A DNA stretch of 64,000 nt, from NCBI GenBank assembly GCA_947069175.1, contig CAMTDV010000018.1, positions 42,420,869 to 42,484,868 of the forward strand. The letters run 5' to 3'. Of this stretch, positions 31,220-41,416 are shown in pieces (the first letter of the stretch is position 1; each line of letters opens with the position of its first letter). The DNA comes from Scalesia atractyloides. Lineage: Eukaryota > Streptophyta > Magnoliopsida > Asterales > Asteraceae. A program made the translations under genes and the position numbers. The notes beneath the pieces were generated by a model, which was not told the origin of the DNA, ran no database searches, and saw only the letters and a program-made list of their open reading frames with translations.

Positions 31220-34200
31220 CTATTTAAAAAGCGAGACCCAAGCCTTTTTGGTCTTCGGTTGAATTGGATAACCATCATTAAAATCAAACTCACACTCATC
31301 AGCATAATCGAATCCACACTCATCTGCGTAATCAAATTCATGTTCATCATCTGGATTTTCTGAGATGTTTATGTTTGAAAACTTCACTTTCTGTTTTCTT
31401 TTGAATTGTTACCACTTGTAGTTTTGACATTTTCAGATGTGGTTTCAATTATGATTTCAGATTTTGATTCTTTCATGCTATCACTAGTCTTAACAAGCTC
31501 AGACTTAGTGATCTTAGATGTTGTTGACCATTTCTTTGCAATCCAGGCTTGAGATTTTATGTTAGCCTTCTTGATGTAAAAAATGTTTTCATTAGCCTTT
31601 GAAGTTTCACCTTTTTCAAAAATTGAATTTTCAAACTAAGGTTTGACTTCAACTTTTGATTCATTTCTTTTCAAAATCTTTACAGGTTTACAAACACTGG
31701 TTGCTTCGGTTTCACAATATTTGAACTTTCTTTTCTTCGAAGATAAGCCGGCTTTGATTTCGGACAGTAACGTGCAATATGACCAATTTCGTTGCACTTG
31801 AAACAAGTCTGAGAATCATGTGGATGTCCTTTTGTGGGTTTTGACACCACTTGCAATTTTGGCTTTACCTCAAAGTTCTTTTTCTTTCTTGAACTCATCG
31901 TTTGATTGTTTCCCGATCAAACTTTCCTCATGAACCGTGTTTGTCCCATATACAAAATTCATGTTTTTATTCTTGTATTCATGAAATGGTGACACTTTTT
32001 TTTAGCTTCATCTGATTCTTCTAATCCTAACCCAGCTCTCCGGTTTTCCGGATGATTACCACCATTCCTTCGGTAGTTGTTTCTTTTAGGTTTGGAATAG
32101 AATTTCTTTTCATTAATCTCCAGATCATCTGATGTGACTTCCACGAGTTTAAAGAATTTGTCTAACAATTCTTCCTTCACATTCTGAATCGGAAAACTGT
32201 CATCAAAATATAATCTATCATATTCCTTAATTTTGTACATGACAACATTTGGATCATCACATAGATCACTCTCCGATGATGTATCGTCATCTTCGGACTG
32301 TGAATCAGAATTCTTTGAGCTCGAGTCGACGCTTTTAAAGCTGTCTTCATCAGAATCGTTCAAAACATTTTCAACAACCTTTTTAACCACAGCATTGTCA
32401 TCATCTATTTTAGTATAGATTACATCAATGTTCTCTGGCAACACAATTTTCTTTCCAGATAGCAACTCAATATTGAGTGCCTTATCCATCCCATCAGCGG
32501 ATTTGCGACAATACTTCTCGCATAGGGGTGGAGGAACATTACTGTATTCTTTACCAATTTTCTTTTTAGGTTTTTATTCCAATGGAATTGTCGGAAGGAT
32601 GTGATCGATGGCATAGGCGTTACAGGTGTAACTTCTCAAAAGTTGTTGAACACGCTCTGTTTCAATTGTCATGTCCTGGAGTTGTTGCTTAGTTTCAGCA
32701 ATGGTGTTAATATAGATATTAACGCTTTTTGCTTATCCATTACTGTTCCTTTTAACATCCTTATTGTATCATGTTGTTCGATGTTATTTCTATCAAGCCT
32801 TCCATAATCATTTTTCATTTTATCGTACGCTTCCTTCATTATGCGATAATCGTATTTCAAAAGTTCATTATGCACATTTTTTTCAGCGATGATTTTTGAT
32901 TTTTCGGCACACTTAGAACATGGTTTAGTACATTTTGTACAAGGTTTCTCAACCTTTACAACTTGTACTTTAACAACTTCCTTTACCTCTGGACCTACCT
33001 TGGTTAGATTTGCCATCAAGGCTTTGTCGGAAATGTCCTTGAGGTTTTCAGCATTCACTTCTTGTGTAACATTGATGATCTCTTCACCAATTGTTTTCTC
33101 CTCAACCACTTGTTCTTTAGAGCTTCCATCAAAATGACCTGCAAAACTATCACACGAGTTAGAAGATAAAATTCCTTGTTTCTGCATGTGGATATACTCC
33201 TCTTCTTCTCGGTTTTGATGCAAGTATTGTTCCAGCAGAATCTGTTCTACAGCCGCTGCTTCTGCCGCTGCCGCTGCTTCCTCTGCAGAAGTATCTTCAA
33301 CTATCTCAGCCATCAACACAACTCTGGTCTTCTTACCGATGTAGGAATTTAGTCGAAACCATCATCTTCATTTGATGCTACCATAGCTTTCTCATTGTTG
33401 CTGCTATTTGGTTTCTCTTGGATTTCAACCTGATTCTTTTTTGAAAATGGCTTGTATTGAAATGATTTCTTGTAATACTCGTTGCCCCCTCTGAACGGAC
33501 TTTGATTTCTTGTTGCTTCATATTTTTGCAATCTATCTTGAAGTGACCCTTTTGGCGACATCAAAAACATGTAACCTTTGACTTGTCGAAGCCAACTTGT
33601 TTCTAGAATTTCCAATATCTCGGCCAGTGAGAGCAACAAACTTGGTGACTCTTCGAATGATAGATGCTAAACACCACTTGATATCCATCAACTCGAGTTC
33701 TTCTTCATCCACTTGGTCATAATCTTCTACCGTCATTTCGGGATTTCCAATTTTACCGGCTACAAGACTTTGGTATGACTCCAGAATAGTGGCGAGAAGA
33801 GACATATGTTGTTTAGCAACTTGTTCTGAAACAACATTTTTCAAATTTACTGCGATGTTACACTTGTATACATTTGAATCAGAATTTGATTGTTGATTCT
33901 GATTTGCTTGACTTTGATAAGATGAATTTGAACCAGTGCTTGAGAACGAACTTTATGGACTCTGATCATAATGAGGCTGTGTATTGACTCTGGTTTTGTG
34001 GAGAAGCATTCATGTTTACACTAAATGTTGTCCCAATTTTCGGACTTGAAATGTTTTCTTGCATTCCACTTTTGTAGTATAACACAACGTCTTGAACTAC
34101 ATTAGCATTCTTTGACTTTGCAATCTTCAAGAGTTCCATTTCATGGCCTTCGAGTTTATCGATAAATGTTGACAACTTGAAGAAATCCCACTTATCACTA

Positions 34201-34828
34201 TTTTTCAGAACCATCAAATAAGTAGTCCATTCACCATCTGGTAGTGCGTCTGCAAGCTTGTTGATGTATTCTTGTTCTGTCTTCTCAAGACCATGTGTTT
34301 GCATTTAAACTTTAAGATGACAGAAGCACTTGATCGTTTGGTTCATATTCTCATTCTTTAGCATGGTGAAGATATCGAACTCTTTCAGAATAAGCGCCTT
34401 TTTACTTATGATCATTTCGGCACTGCCTTGATACTTCTTCTGTAATGACAACCAAAGATCTCTTGTAGTAGTATACTCTGGCAACAAAATCAGGATATCT
34501 TCTTTTACAGACTGTTGGACGAGACTGATCATCTTTTTCTCAGCAATGTATTCGTCTCTCTGTACTGTCGAGTAATTGTACTTTTCAAGGACTTGCTGAT
34601 GTTCATCTACCGGAATAGTGTAGCCTCTTTCAATCGACACCCAGCCTGCAAAATGCATGGCTTGAACCCACTACATAAATTTCTCCTTCCATGCTTCATA
34701 CTCGTCCATGCTCATTAGCTTGGGCGGTTTAACAGTCGTTCCCATTTCGTTATCAAGATGACTTGATGAATCACGTTGGCATTTGACGAACTAGCTCCAG
34801 ACATAAAATCTCTTTGAATATCATCCAT
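31220..34828 (-). pseudogene. gag: C gag, very long Sirevirus type
   Basis: ATG at 34828-34826; an early frameshift (about 34767), TAG near 34673 and a TAA near 34305 break the capsid-like UBN2 domain. That domain is recognisable as DLWLSLQKKYQG and LADALPDGEW. A zinc knuckle near 33550 is scrambled by a frameshift. Next come a CTKC...CSKC cysteine cluster (about 32900), a coiled coil, an acidic region (32000-32400) and a second zinc knuckle CFKCNEIGHIARYC (about 31750). The gag stop TAG at 31220-31222 follows WVSLFK and is shared with D. At about 1,200 codons it is far longer than ordinary copia gag. Confidence 0.82.
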
Positions 34829-34892
34829 CGTGAATAACTAGACGTGTACACTGAAAATATTCAAATACTTTTGAAAATGTTAGAAATACTAC

Positions 34893-35272
34893 AAGTTCGG
34901 TCGTAGTTTTGAATGAAGAATTCTTGAATTTATCACAAGTTCGGTCGAACTTGTGATATTGTTTTGAGAAAAATTGTTTTAACTTCGGTCGAACTTATGA
35001 TAAAAACAAAACCAATCTTCGAGCGAACTTGTATTCAAGAATTTAAAACAACACTAGTAAGTTTGGGCGAACTTACTCAAACCTTTCTTGATATTACACA
35101 AGTTCGGTCGAACTTGATGTAAAATCAATGAAAAATTGATAAGTTCGAGCATACTTGGCAAGAATCTCCTCAAAAAACCACTCAAGTTCGGGCGAACTTA
35201 CTAAAAATCACTTGAAAAGTGATGTTTTAGACCAAGTTCGGTCGAACTTGGCTAACAAGTTCGATTGAAAGT
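34893..35272 (-). repeat. C leader palindrome array
   Basis: Ten units start at 34893, 34937, 34981, 35015, 35059, 35100, 35141, 35184, 35234 and 35257 (plus coordinates). From the LTR side the gaps are 23, 50, 43, 41, 41, 44, 34, 44, 44. Perfect copies of AAGTTCGGTCGAACTT occur at 34937, 35100 and 35234. Position and rhythm match A and D although the spacer sequences differ. Confidence 0.85.
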
Positions 35273-35500
35273 GTTTTCCAAAACATGGGTTTTTGAAAAT
35301 TTTGACATGAATTCGGTTGAATTTTGTCTCCAACCATTCAAGGGTTTATCTTTGTTGTATTTTACATGATAAATTCAAATATAAAAAGACTTTGACCGTG
35401 AATTCTTCATTTTATGTTCAAAAGTTAAGAAAAATAGAAGAATGCAGATGAAATAGAAGTGTTCTTGTCTTGATACTATCAAATCAGGCTGTTCTAGCTC

Positions 35501-35840
35501 TGATATCTAACGTCCATAATAGCGGAAATATTACGTCGTGTTTACCAATAGACAAGATTTAATCAGTTAATCGTCAGTTTTATTGATCAAACATTCTGGT
35601 TACAAACTAACAAAGCTTCGCCTCCAAAATTCCAAAGTTACAAATGAATGAGGCAAGCTAGGTATTTATAGAGATTCAAGTTCGCTAGTAAGAGGAGTAA
35701 GTTTGCCTGAACTTGTCTATACTTGACAACATGGGCAAACTTTCATCTCTTTTACATAAATATTCCATACGACTAGCCTATTCAACTCTATACAATACAG
35801 ACTCGATATAAGACTAAGACATAGACATTATGCACCAACA
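35501..35840 (-). repeat. C 5' LTR, truncated with part of the primer site
   Basis: It matches 21120-21483, but about 36 bp of the LTR end and the adjoining half of the primer site are missing. GCTCTGATA of the primer site joins directly to TCTAACG of the LTR. TGATA occurs at both deletion edges, so a microhomology deletion is likely. The other end is intact and abuts ATCGG. Confidence 0.85.
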
Positions 35841-36007
35841 ATCGGCAAGTTAAGAAGCTTCGTAGGAAGCACGTACCTATTGTAAAGGTTAAATGGGATG
35901 CCCATCAAGGTCCCGAATATACTTGGGAGGCCGAGTCCAATATGAGACAGAAGTACCCTTATTTATTTGAAAAACTCTCGAGGTCGAGATTTTTATTAAG
36001 GGGGTGA
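35841..36007 (+). pseudogene. pol: G1 integrase C-terminus, chromodomain-like
   Basis: Resumes the G1 pol frame after C: QVKKLRRKHVPIVKVKWDAH, then EYTWEAE and KYPYLFEKL, ending in TGA at 36005-36007. VKVKW and TWE are the conserved aromatic positions of the chromodomain-like tail (CR type) of plant chromoviruses, thought to steer integration. The stop overlaps the polypurine tract. Confidence 0.82.
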
Positions 36008-36010
36008 AGA
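35998..36010 (+). other. G1 polypurine tract
   Basis: AAGGGGGTGAAGA directly precedes the 3' LTR (TGAAACACG). It overlaps the last codons of pol, leaving no 3' untranslated spacer. Confidence 0.8.
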
Positions 36011-38771
36011 TGAAACACGACGAATATTTCGTCGAATAAAAATCCGACACGTGTCCTGAAACTTTTGGTTGCCACGTATAGCCAAGAGGGACTAAAAGAC
36101 ACCATTATGTTATTTTAAATAACCTCTAAACGAGCATCTGAAAAGTCGGATGGCCAAAGTGGTAAATTCCAAAATATCATCCTTTAGAAGGTCCTTACAG
36201 ACCGTAACCATCAATGGTTATGGACCTTAAGGCAATCAAAATATGGGTTTCAGTAAGGCGGCGACGGACCGCAAGCCTTTATGGTTACGGTCCGTAACCA
36301 ATTCAAACAAGTGGGCGCCAAAGGTCCTTACGGACCGCAAGGCTTTACCCTTACGGTCGGTAAGGGACTGCCAGTGGCAGATTCTTGGCAGCTTGCTGCC
36401 CTGCCACCTCTCCAGCAAATGCCACCCTTTCCCTTGGTCGTGTCACGACCAAAAACATTTGTTCTCATCTGAGATCATCCCCCACCACCTGTCTTGATCC
36501 TATGCATCCTCCATTGGTATAAATAGCAACTTTAGGGGTGAGCTCCAAACTTGCTCATCATTCTCTTCTTCTCTCTATTTCTCACTTGGAGGTTCCCGAA
36601 CTTATTAGGGATTTCCTCTGAGTCTCGTAGTCATCTTTGGTTCACTAGTAAGTGTTCCAACTCTCTCCTTTCATTTTTATTAAGTTTTAAGGCAATGTGG
36701 AAGCGTAAACGTAAAAACGCCTTGACTTTGTGCTAAGACCATGATGCTCCAGCCAATGTTCGCAACGAACATGGCCACGTGATCGTAATAAGGTAGTGTT
36801 AATCCCTCAAGAGGGCACCTCCTGATTATCACGTTTGCTTGGTCAATTGACGGGTCAAAGTTAAGATTAATATAAGTCAAACGGGCCAGTTTTGAAATAA
36901 AATCATAACTAGCAATTTAGGTGTTATAAAATCTGTTTTGACACCCTAATAACTTGGTAATAATTATAAGAACATGTGAGAACATTTTCGGCTTGTCAAT
37001 TCTAGGTCTAAGGTCGGTTCGCAAACGAAAGTCGCAAAAGTTGACTTTTGATTTGACATTCAGTTATGACCTGATTTAGCAACATTAGCTTCTTTCCCTA
37101 AGTTGCATTATGACCATGTTATAATATACTATAACCCTCTAGAGTTATAGGACATGGTCATGTAGTAATCCGAGTTGATACGCAAGTTTCAGCTAAGTAT
37201 GCCAAACTATGTTAAAAGGCCCTTCTTGTATAAAAATAAGGTTTCAAAGATAAAGGAGCATACATATGACTTGTAAACTGATATGATAAATTATTCAACT
37301 GATTTTTATATCTTAAATCTGATCATAAATGGAGATTTGTTAAAAGATTGCAAATCATGCTTTTAAAGGACTAAAATGCCCTTTCGGCACCTAAAATGGT
37401 TTAAACATGATTTTGACATCAAAACTCAATAGCTACTGATGTAATATCATTATTAGGATTATTTGGGATATTCATTCAGGTTGCAAACTGAGTTTAAGCT
37501 ATGGTTTTCATATTATGTCCTTAAATGACGATATTGCCATTTCGGCACTTTAAAAAGATTTTAAACATTTAAATGAACCAACACCTTATACTTACTAATA
37601 TAATATATATATATTAACATATTTTGGTCATACAAACCTGGTCACTACAACAGTTTTGTTTAAAAACCATTTAAATCGTCATTTAGCAACTTAATCGCCG
37701 TTTCGGCACGTAGTATGGTTTAAAACCATATTAGAGCATTAGGGCTTGATACATACTGATCTCAAAACATATTTTCAATTTATTAACAGTAAGTACATGT
37801 CCCAAACTCAGATTCCCAAATAAATTGTCAATTATATGTGAAATGACCAAAATGCCCTTCGTGGGACAAAGTTTGGTCTTAATCTATAAACCACCTATAT
37901 AATTCATGTCCTACTATATAACATCATAAAACAAGTATTTTTACAGAATGATTATGATAATAACATCAGTTTACTTATAAGCTCGTTTATCATATTCCAA
38001 AATGACGAAATTACCCTTTTAAGACATAGTTTGATTTTAAAACCGTAACGGGCCAACATATTTATAACTTACTGATATCTTAACATATTTAAACATAATG
38101 GCATATGGAAGTTGTATGGGACTGACCCGGTTACCCGGTTTCGCTTATATGCGTACGGTTAAGCCTACGTGACTAGTTTATGCAATTTAACCTAAATGGG
38201 TTTCACCATATCGAAATATTCTCAAATTCCAGAATGTAAAATGGTAACCCATATTATACAAGTCCTAGTACTTGTCAGGTCCAAAATACAGTTTTTTCCG
38301 GTCATCGCTTAATCTAGCGTTTCGTACCGTATTCTTATTTTAAGTTAGTCAATCTAAGTCAATGACTAAATAAAGATCCGCTAACTAACTAATCAGTTAA
38401 TAATACCATCCATTCCAGACTAGAGACTTCTGGTAGATTATCGCCAAGCTAGTTTAATTGATTACGGCTGTGCTTTGCTTCTTTTCTTATTATTAAAGAT
38501 TTTGCAAGCCAGGTAAATACTTTAACTTATTTTCCCTTATACGGGCTTAGGATACGGTATACTAATACCGCATGGTTGGATATGGGATCAAAGACCAATG
38601 AGTCGGGAATTCAAATAATCCATTTTAATTCGTATTGCTTAATATTAAACATTTGGGGGTTAAAACAACCGTGCCCTGGATATACATGGCTCATTTAATT
38701 GCTAATGGCCACGACCTAAGCACGACCCAACCGGGCCCACCGGGTTATACGTGGAAATTAGGGGTGTGACA
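36011..38771 (+). repeat. G1 3' LTR
   Basis: 2,761 bp, from TGAAACACG to GGGTGTGACA; matches the 5' LTR except for the missing approximately 520 bp near 38726. TATA box at 36518-36525, TTACGGACC palindromes at about 36190-36365. The remainder is AT-rich LTR with no credible gene. Confidence 0.9.
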
Positions 38772-38776
38772 ATTAG

Positions 38777-40276
38777 GATCCAACATTATCATCAAAGGCT
38801 TTTCATGTACAGCAGCAACAGGCATAGCAACTATCGCTTCCGAACTATCAACATCTTGAGGCCATGTTTGCTCTGTTTGCTCCCCCTTACTTTGATCTTC
38901 CATATTCGCATCGTCGTTGATTATAGATTCAAATCAAACTCAGAATGAACTTTCACAGAATCAATCTTTAGACCAACGCCCCCTGATCATCATTATCATC
39001 ACCATCATGATATGAATCATTTTTAGTATCATCCACAGGGTCGTCGTTATTATCATTATCTTCTTCTTCATCATCATCTTTCTCTTCTGATTCTTTCTCT
39101 TCAACAGATATAACTTTATAAACATCTTCCAGAACAATCTCTGATTTAGGAGCTTTTTCTGATTCAACTGTCTTTTCTATCACCGGCTCCTCTATTGGTT
39201 TAGGGACATCATCAATCACTCCTTTTCCTTTGCCTTGTTCTAACAACTCTTTATCAGCTTTCTATTTCGCTTCTTGAACATCAAGTCGATTATATTCTGC
39301 TTTAAAATCAATGCCCAAGTTGTTTGTTAACACTTTCTGCAACATGGCAAATCTTCTACCATTCTGATCACGTTCAGATCTCAGCTCAGCAATCTCTTTC
39401 TTCAACTTTGCATTCGCAACACTCAAACTTTCAACCATTGCTTTCATATAGCCTCTGTTGTCTTCTAGAAACTTTACTTTATCTTGCAGAATCTCTTTCT
39501 CAACATTACTCTGCATGACTTTCTTTTCCAAGGCTTCTTTCTCAATCTCATTCTGTTTCAGTTTATCCTCCAACGCTTTGATTCTTTTCTCCAGCATATC
39601 GACAGGAGTATCTTTAAACCAATGCGAAAGATCTTCGGCTGTGATAGGATGAGTAATATTATCTGGAATTTCACCGAAAGCATCTTTAAACTCTCTAGCT
39701 CTGGCACTTTGAGGAGTAGATTGCTTTGATCTTGGAGGAGTAGCTTTTGGAGTACCCTTTGTTGCAACCTTTGGACTTGAAATAGGCGTACTTTGAACAA
39801 GCACTTCAACAGTAACAGACGGTGGTTCTTGTGTGACAGTGGTTGGTGGAACTTCAGCTTCAACGATCGGAATCTCTTGCAAGTTAGAAACAAGAGGTTC
39901 TTGTGTAACTCCTTTCTTCGATTTCTGACTTAAATATCTGCGGCTCTGAGCTTTTCTTTTGTCCACGAGTACTTTCTTTGAATCACCAGCTTTTGACTTT
40001 GATCTCTTTGATTTCTTCTTAGGACGCTCTTCATCGGAGACCTCGCCAGAACCCGGTTCATAAAGATCTTCTCCAAGTTTTTTCAATCTTTCATCTTCTT
40101 TTTCTTTCTCTGCTTCTTTCAATCTAACGTCAGCAGAATCTTCAGACAATTTATCATCTTTATCAGAAGTTTCAGATATAACATCGTCATCTTTATCTTG
40201 GCTATCACATTTGCCGCAGCGCTAGATCCTTCAACATTCCGTGGATCTTCTTCAGGCTCATCAACTAGCATCAACT
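38777..40276 (-). pseudogene. E accessory gene, middle part
   Basis: Minus-strand segments 39262-40149 and 38968-39246 correspond to the central part of the C accessory gene (22900-24350). They are a Lys/Arg/Ser-rich stretch (PKKKSKRSKSK), a Pro/Thr-rich stretch, a coiled coil (about 39262-39600) and an acidic run (EEKDDDEEEDNDNNDD). The 295-residue segment is open. D interrupts it on the right, after the KKVV segment at 62015, and G1 on the left. The basic cluster could be a nuclear localisation signal; this is inference. Confidence 0.72.
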
Positions 40277-40677
40277 TGTAGGAACGTCCACGATTAGCAC
40301 GGGAACCTAAATTTGTTATCTATTGTCCGATTAGGCGGAAACTAATAACAAGTTAACCAAATAACAAGAATTACTCATTTAAATGTTGTTTTCATTGATC
40401 TAAAGTTCAATACATTCAAGAACCGGATCCGACAGAGCTTCACCGTCTCTGTGTCAAAATCTCTCTGCCTTTCAAATGAAATAACCAAGGCACCTTTTTA
40501 TAGAGGTGTAAGTTCGCTGGAGAGTGTGTGAAATTCGGGCGAACTTGACTTCTCAATTCCAATCTCAAGCGAACTTGGCCTATATCACACATAAATACGC
40601 CTCGTTTCTAACAGATTAAGCCCTATTCACTCAGACTCGATACATAATGACGTAGGCAACATACATATGCATCAACA
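40277..40677 (-). repeat. D 3' LTR
   Basis: 401 bp, TGTAGGAACG...ATCAACA. TATA-like TTTTTATA at 40495-40502. It keeps only two palindrome remnants (about 40510 and 40530), where the 5' LTR has four units. Loss between repeats explains most of the 42-bp length difference. Confidence 0.9.
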
Positions 40678-41416
40678 GACTCCCCCTTGGATGTTGCCGC
40701 AGTCATTGACTTTTAAAATCTTCTGAATCTTCCGATCTTTAGTTCTTGTATAAACTTTAACGTCTTGATCTTTAAATCCTCTTCCTCTTTTTTAGCTTTG
40801 TCCTGATAAAACTTTTATTCAACATGCTCCTCCTAGCTTTAAGCTTTATCCTTCAGACTTTCCTTTGCTTTGATCTTTAGACTTCAAACTCCCCCTAGCT
40901 TTGAGCTTTCTGAAATCTTTGATTTTTGCTTTATCAACTCCCCCTCAATCTTTGATTCCTGTCTAAATACTTTTTGACATTCAAATAAACATTTCAGATT
41001 CAAAATTCTGTTATAAAACTTCAAAGTTTGAATCTTCTTTTTAATCTTTTTCAAATGTTAGTTATTCAAGTTCAATTTAATGACCCTGCATACTTTTAAC
41101 ATTTAAGACCTTCAACTTTCACATTTTTATCATTTGATTTGTAAAAATCCAATTAATTGATCAGGTCCAAGTTAATAACCTTGATTAACCAAATATATCA
41201 ACCAAGTCCAAATTAATGACCTCAGTTTGAAAAACCGTTATGAACAATCTGGTTTTAAAGTTTTAAATTAATGAATTTTAAACATTTATCAGATTTTCTT
41301 ACCAGACTTCGAAGATCCGTTCTCCAACATTGGCTCGTTTGAAACTAATGTAGAAACAAATATTCGTCAAAGTATCGGTACCGAGGGTGATAAAAGGATC
41401 CAGGAGAGGCTATCAA
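40678..41416 (-). other. D 3' noncoding region with several polypurine tracts
   Basis: Purine tracts on the minus strand appear at 40678-40690 (next to the LTR), about 40825-40836, 40888-40902 and 40937-40945. Spaced TTAAT(A/G)ACC motifs lie near 41079, 41174 and 41215, and CCGTTCTCCAACATTGG near 41310. This is the same order as in A but with no accessory gene. Confidence 0.7.

Larger units (their letters stand above)
21084..35840 (-). mobile_element. C, near-complete Sirevirus-like copia element
   Basis: Target duplication ATCGG is at 21079-21083 and 35841-35845. In minus-strand order: 5' LTR (truncated), palindrome array, gag, protease, integrase, RT, RNase H, conserved noncoding block, 40-bp-spaced repeats, accessory gene with its palindromes, polypurine tract, 3' LTR. 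Integrase before RT is copia order. The size of 14.8 kb, giant gag and post-pol gene fit Sireviruses. Every ORF has stops or frameshifts, the primer site is damaged and the integrase has lost a catalytic aspartate. Confidence 0.9.
1633..38771 (+). mobile_element. G1, Ty3/gypsy chromovirus-like retrotransposon
   Basis: The element begins TGTAACACC and ends GGGTGTGACA, flanked by the 5-bp duplication ATTAG (1628-1632 and 38772-38776). Order: 5' LTR, tRNA-Met-type primer site, proline-rich ORF1, gag, protease, RT, RNase H, integrase with a chromodomain-like end, polypurine tract, 3' LTR. Integrase after RT/RNase H is gypsy order. The 5' LTR is split by B (with A inside it) and the integrase end by C, so about 13 kb of the 37 kb is G1 itself. 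It is inserted into the accessory gene of E. Tekay/Del-like assignment rests on the long LTR and the VKVKW chromodomain-like motif. Confidence 0.9.

Noticed and set aside
38901..39250. Accessory protein as a true envelope glycoprotein
   Set aside because: I find no signal peptide, membrane helix or cysteine pattern; the protein is charged, basic or acidic in blocks with coiled coils.
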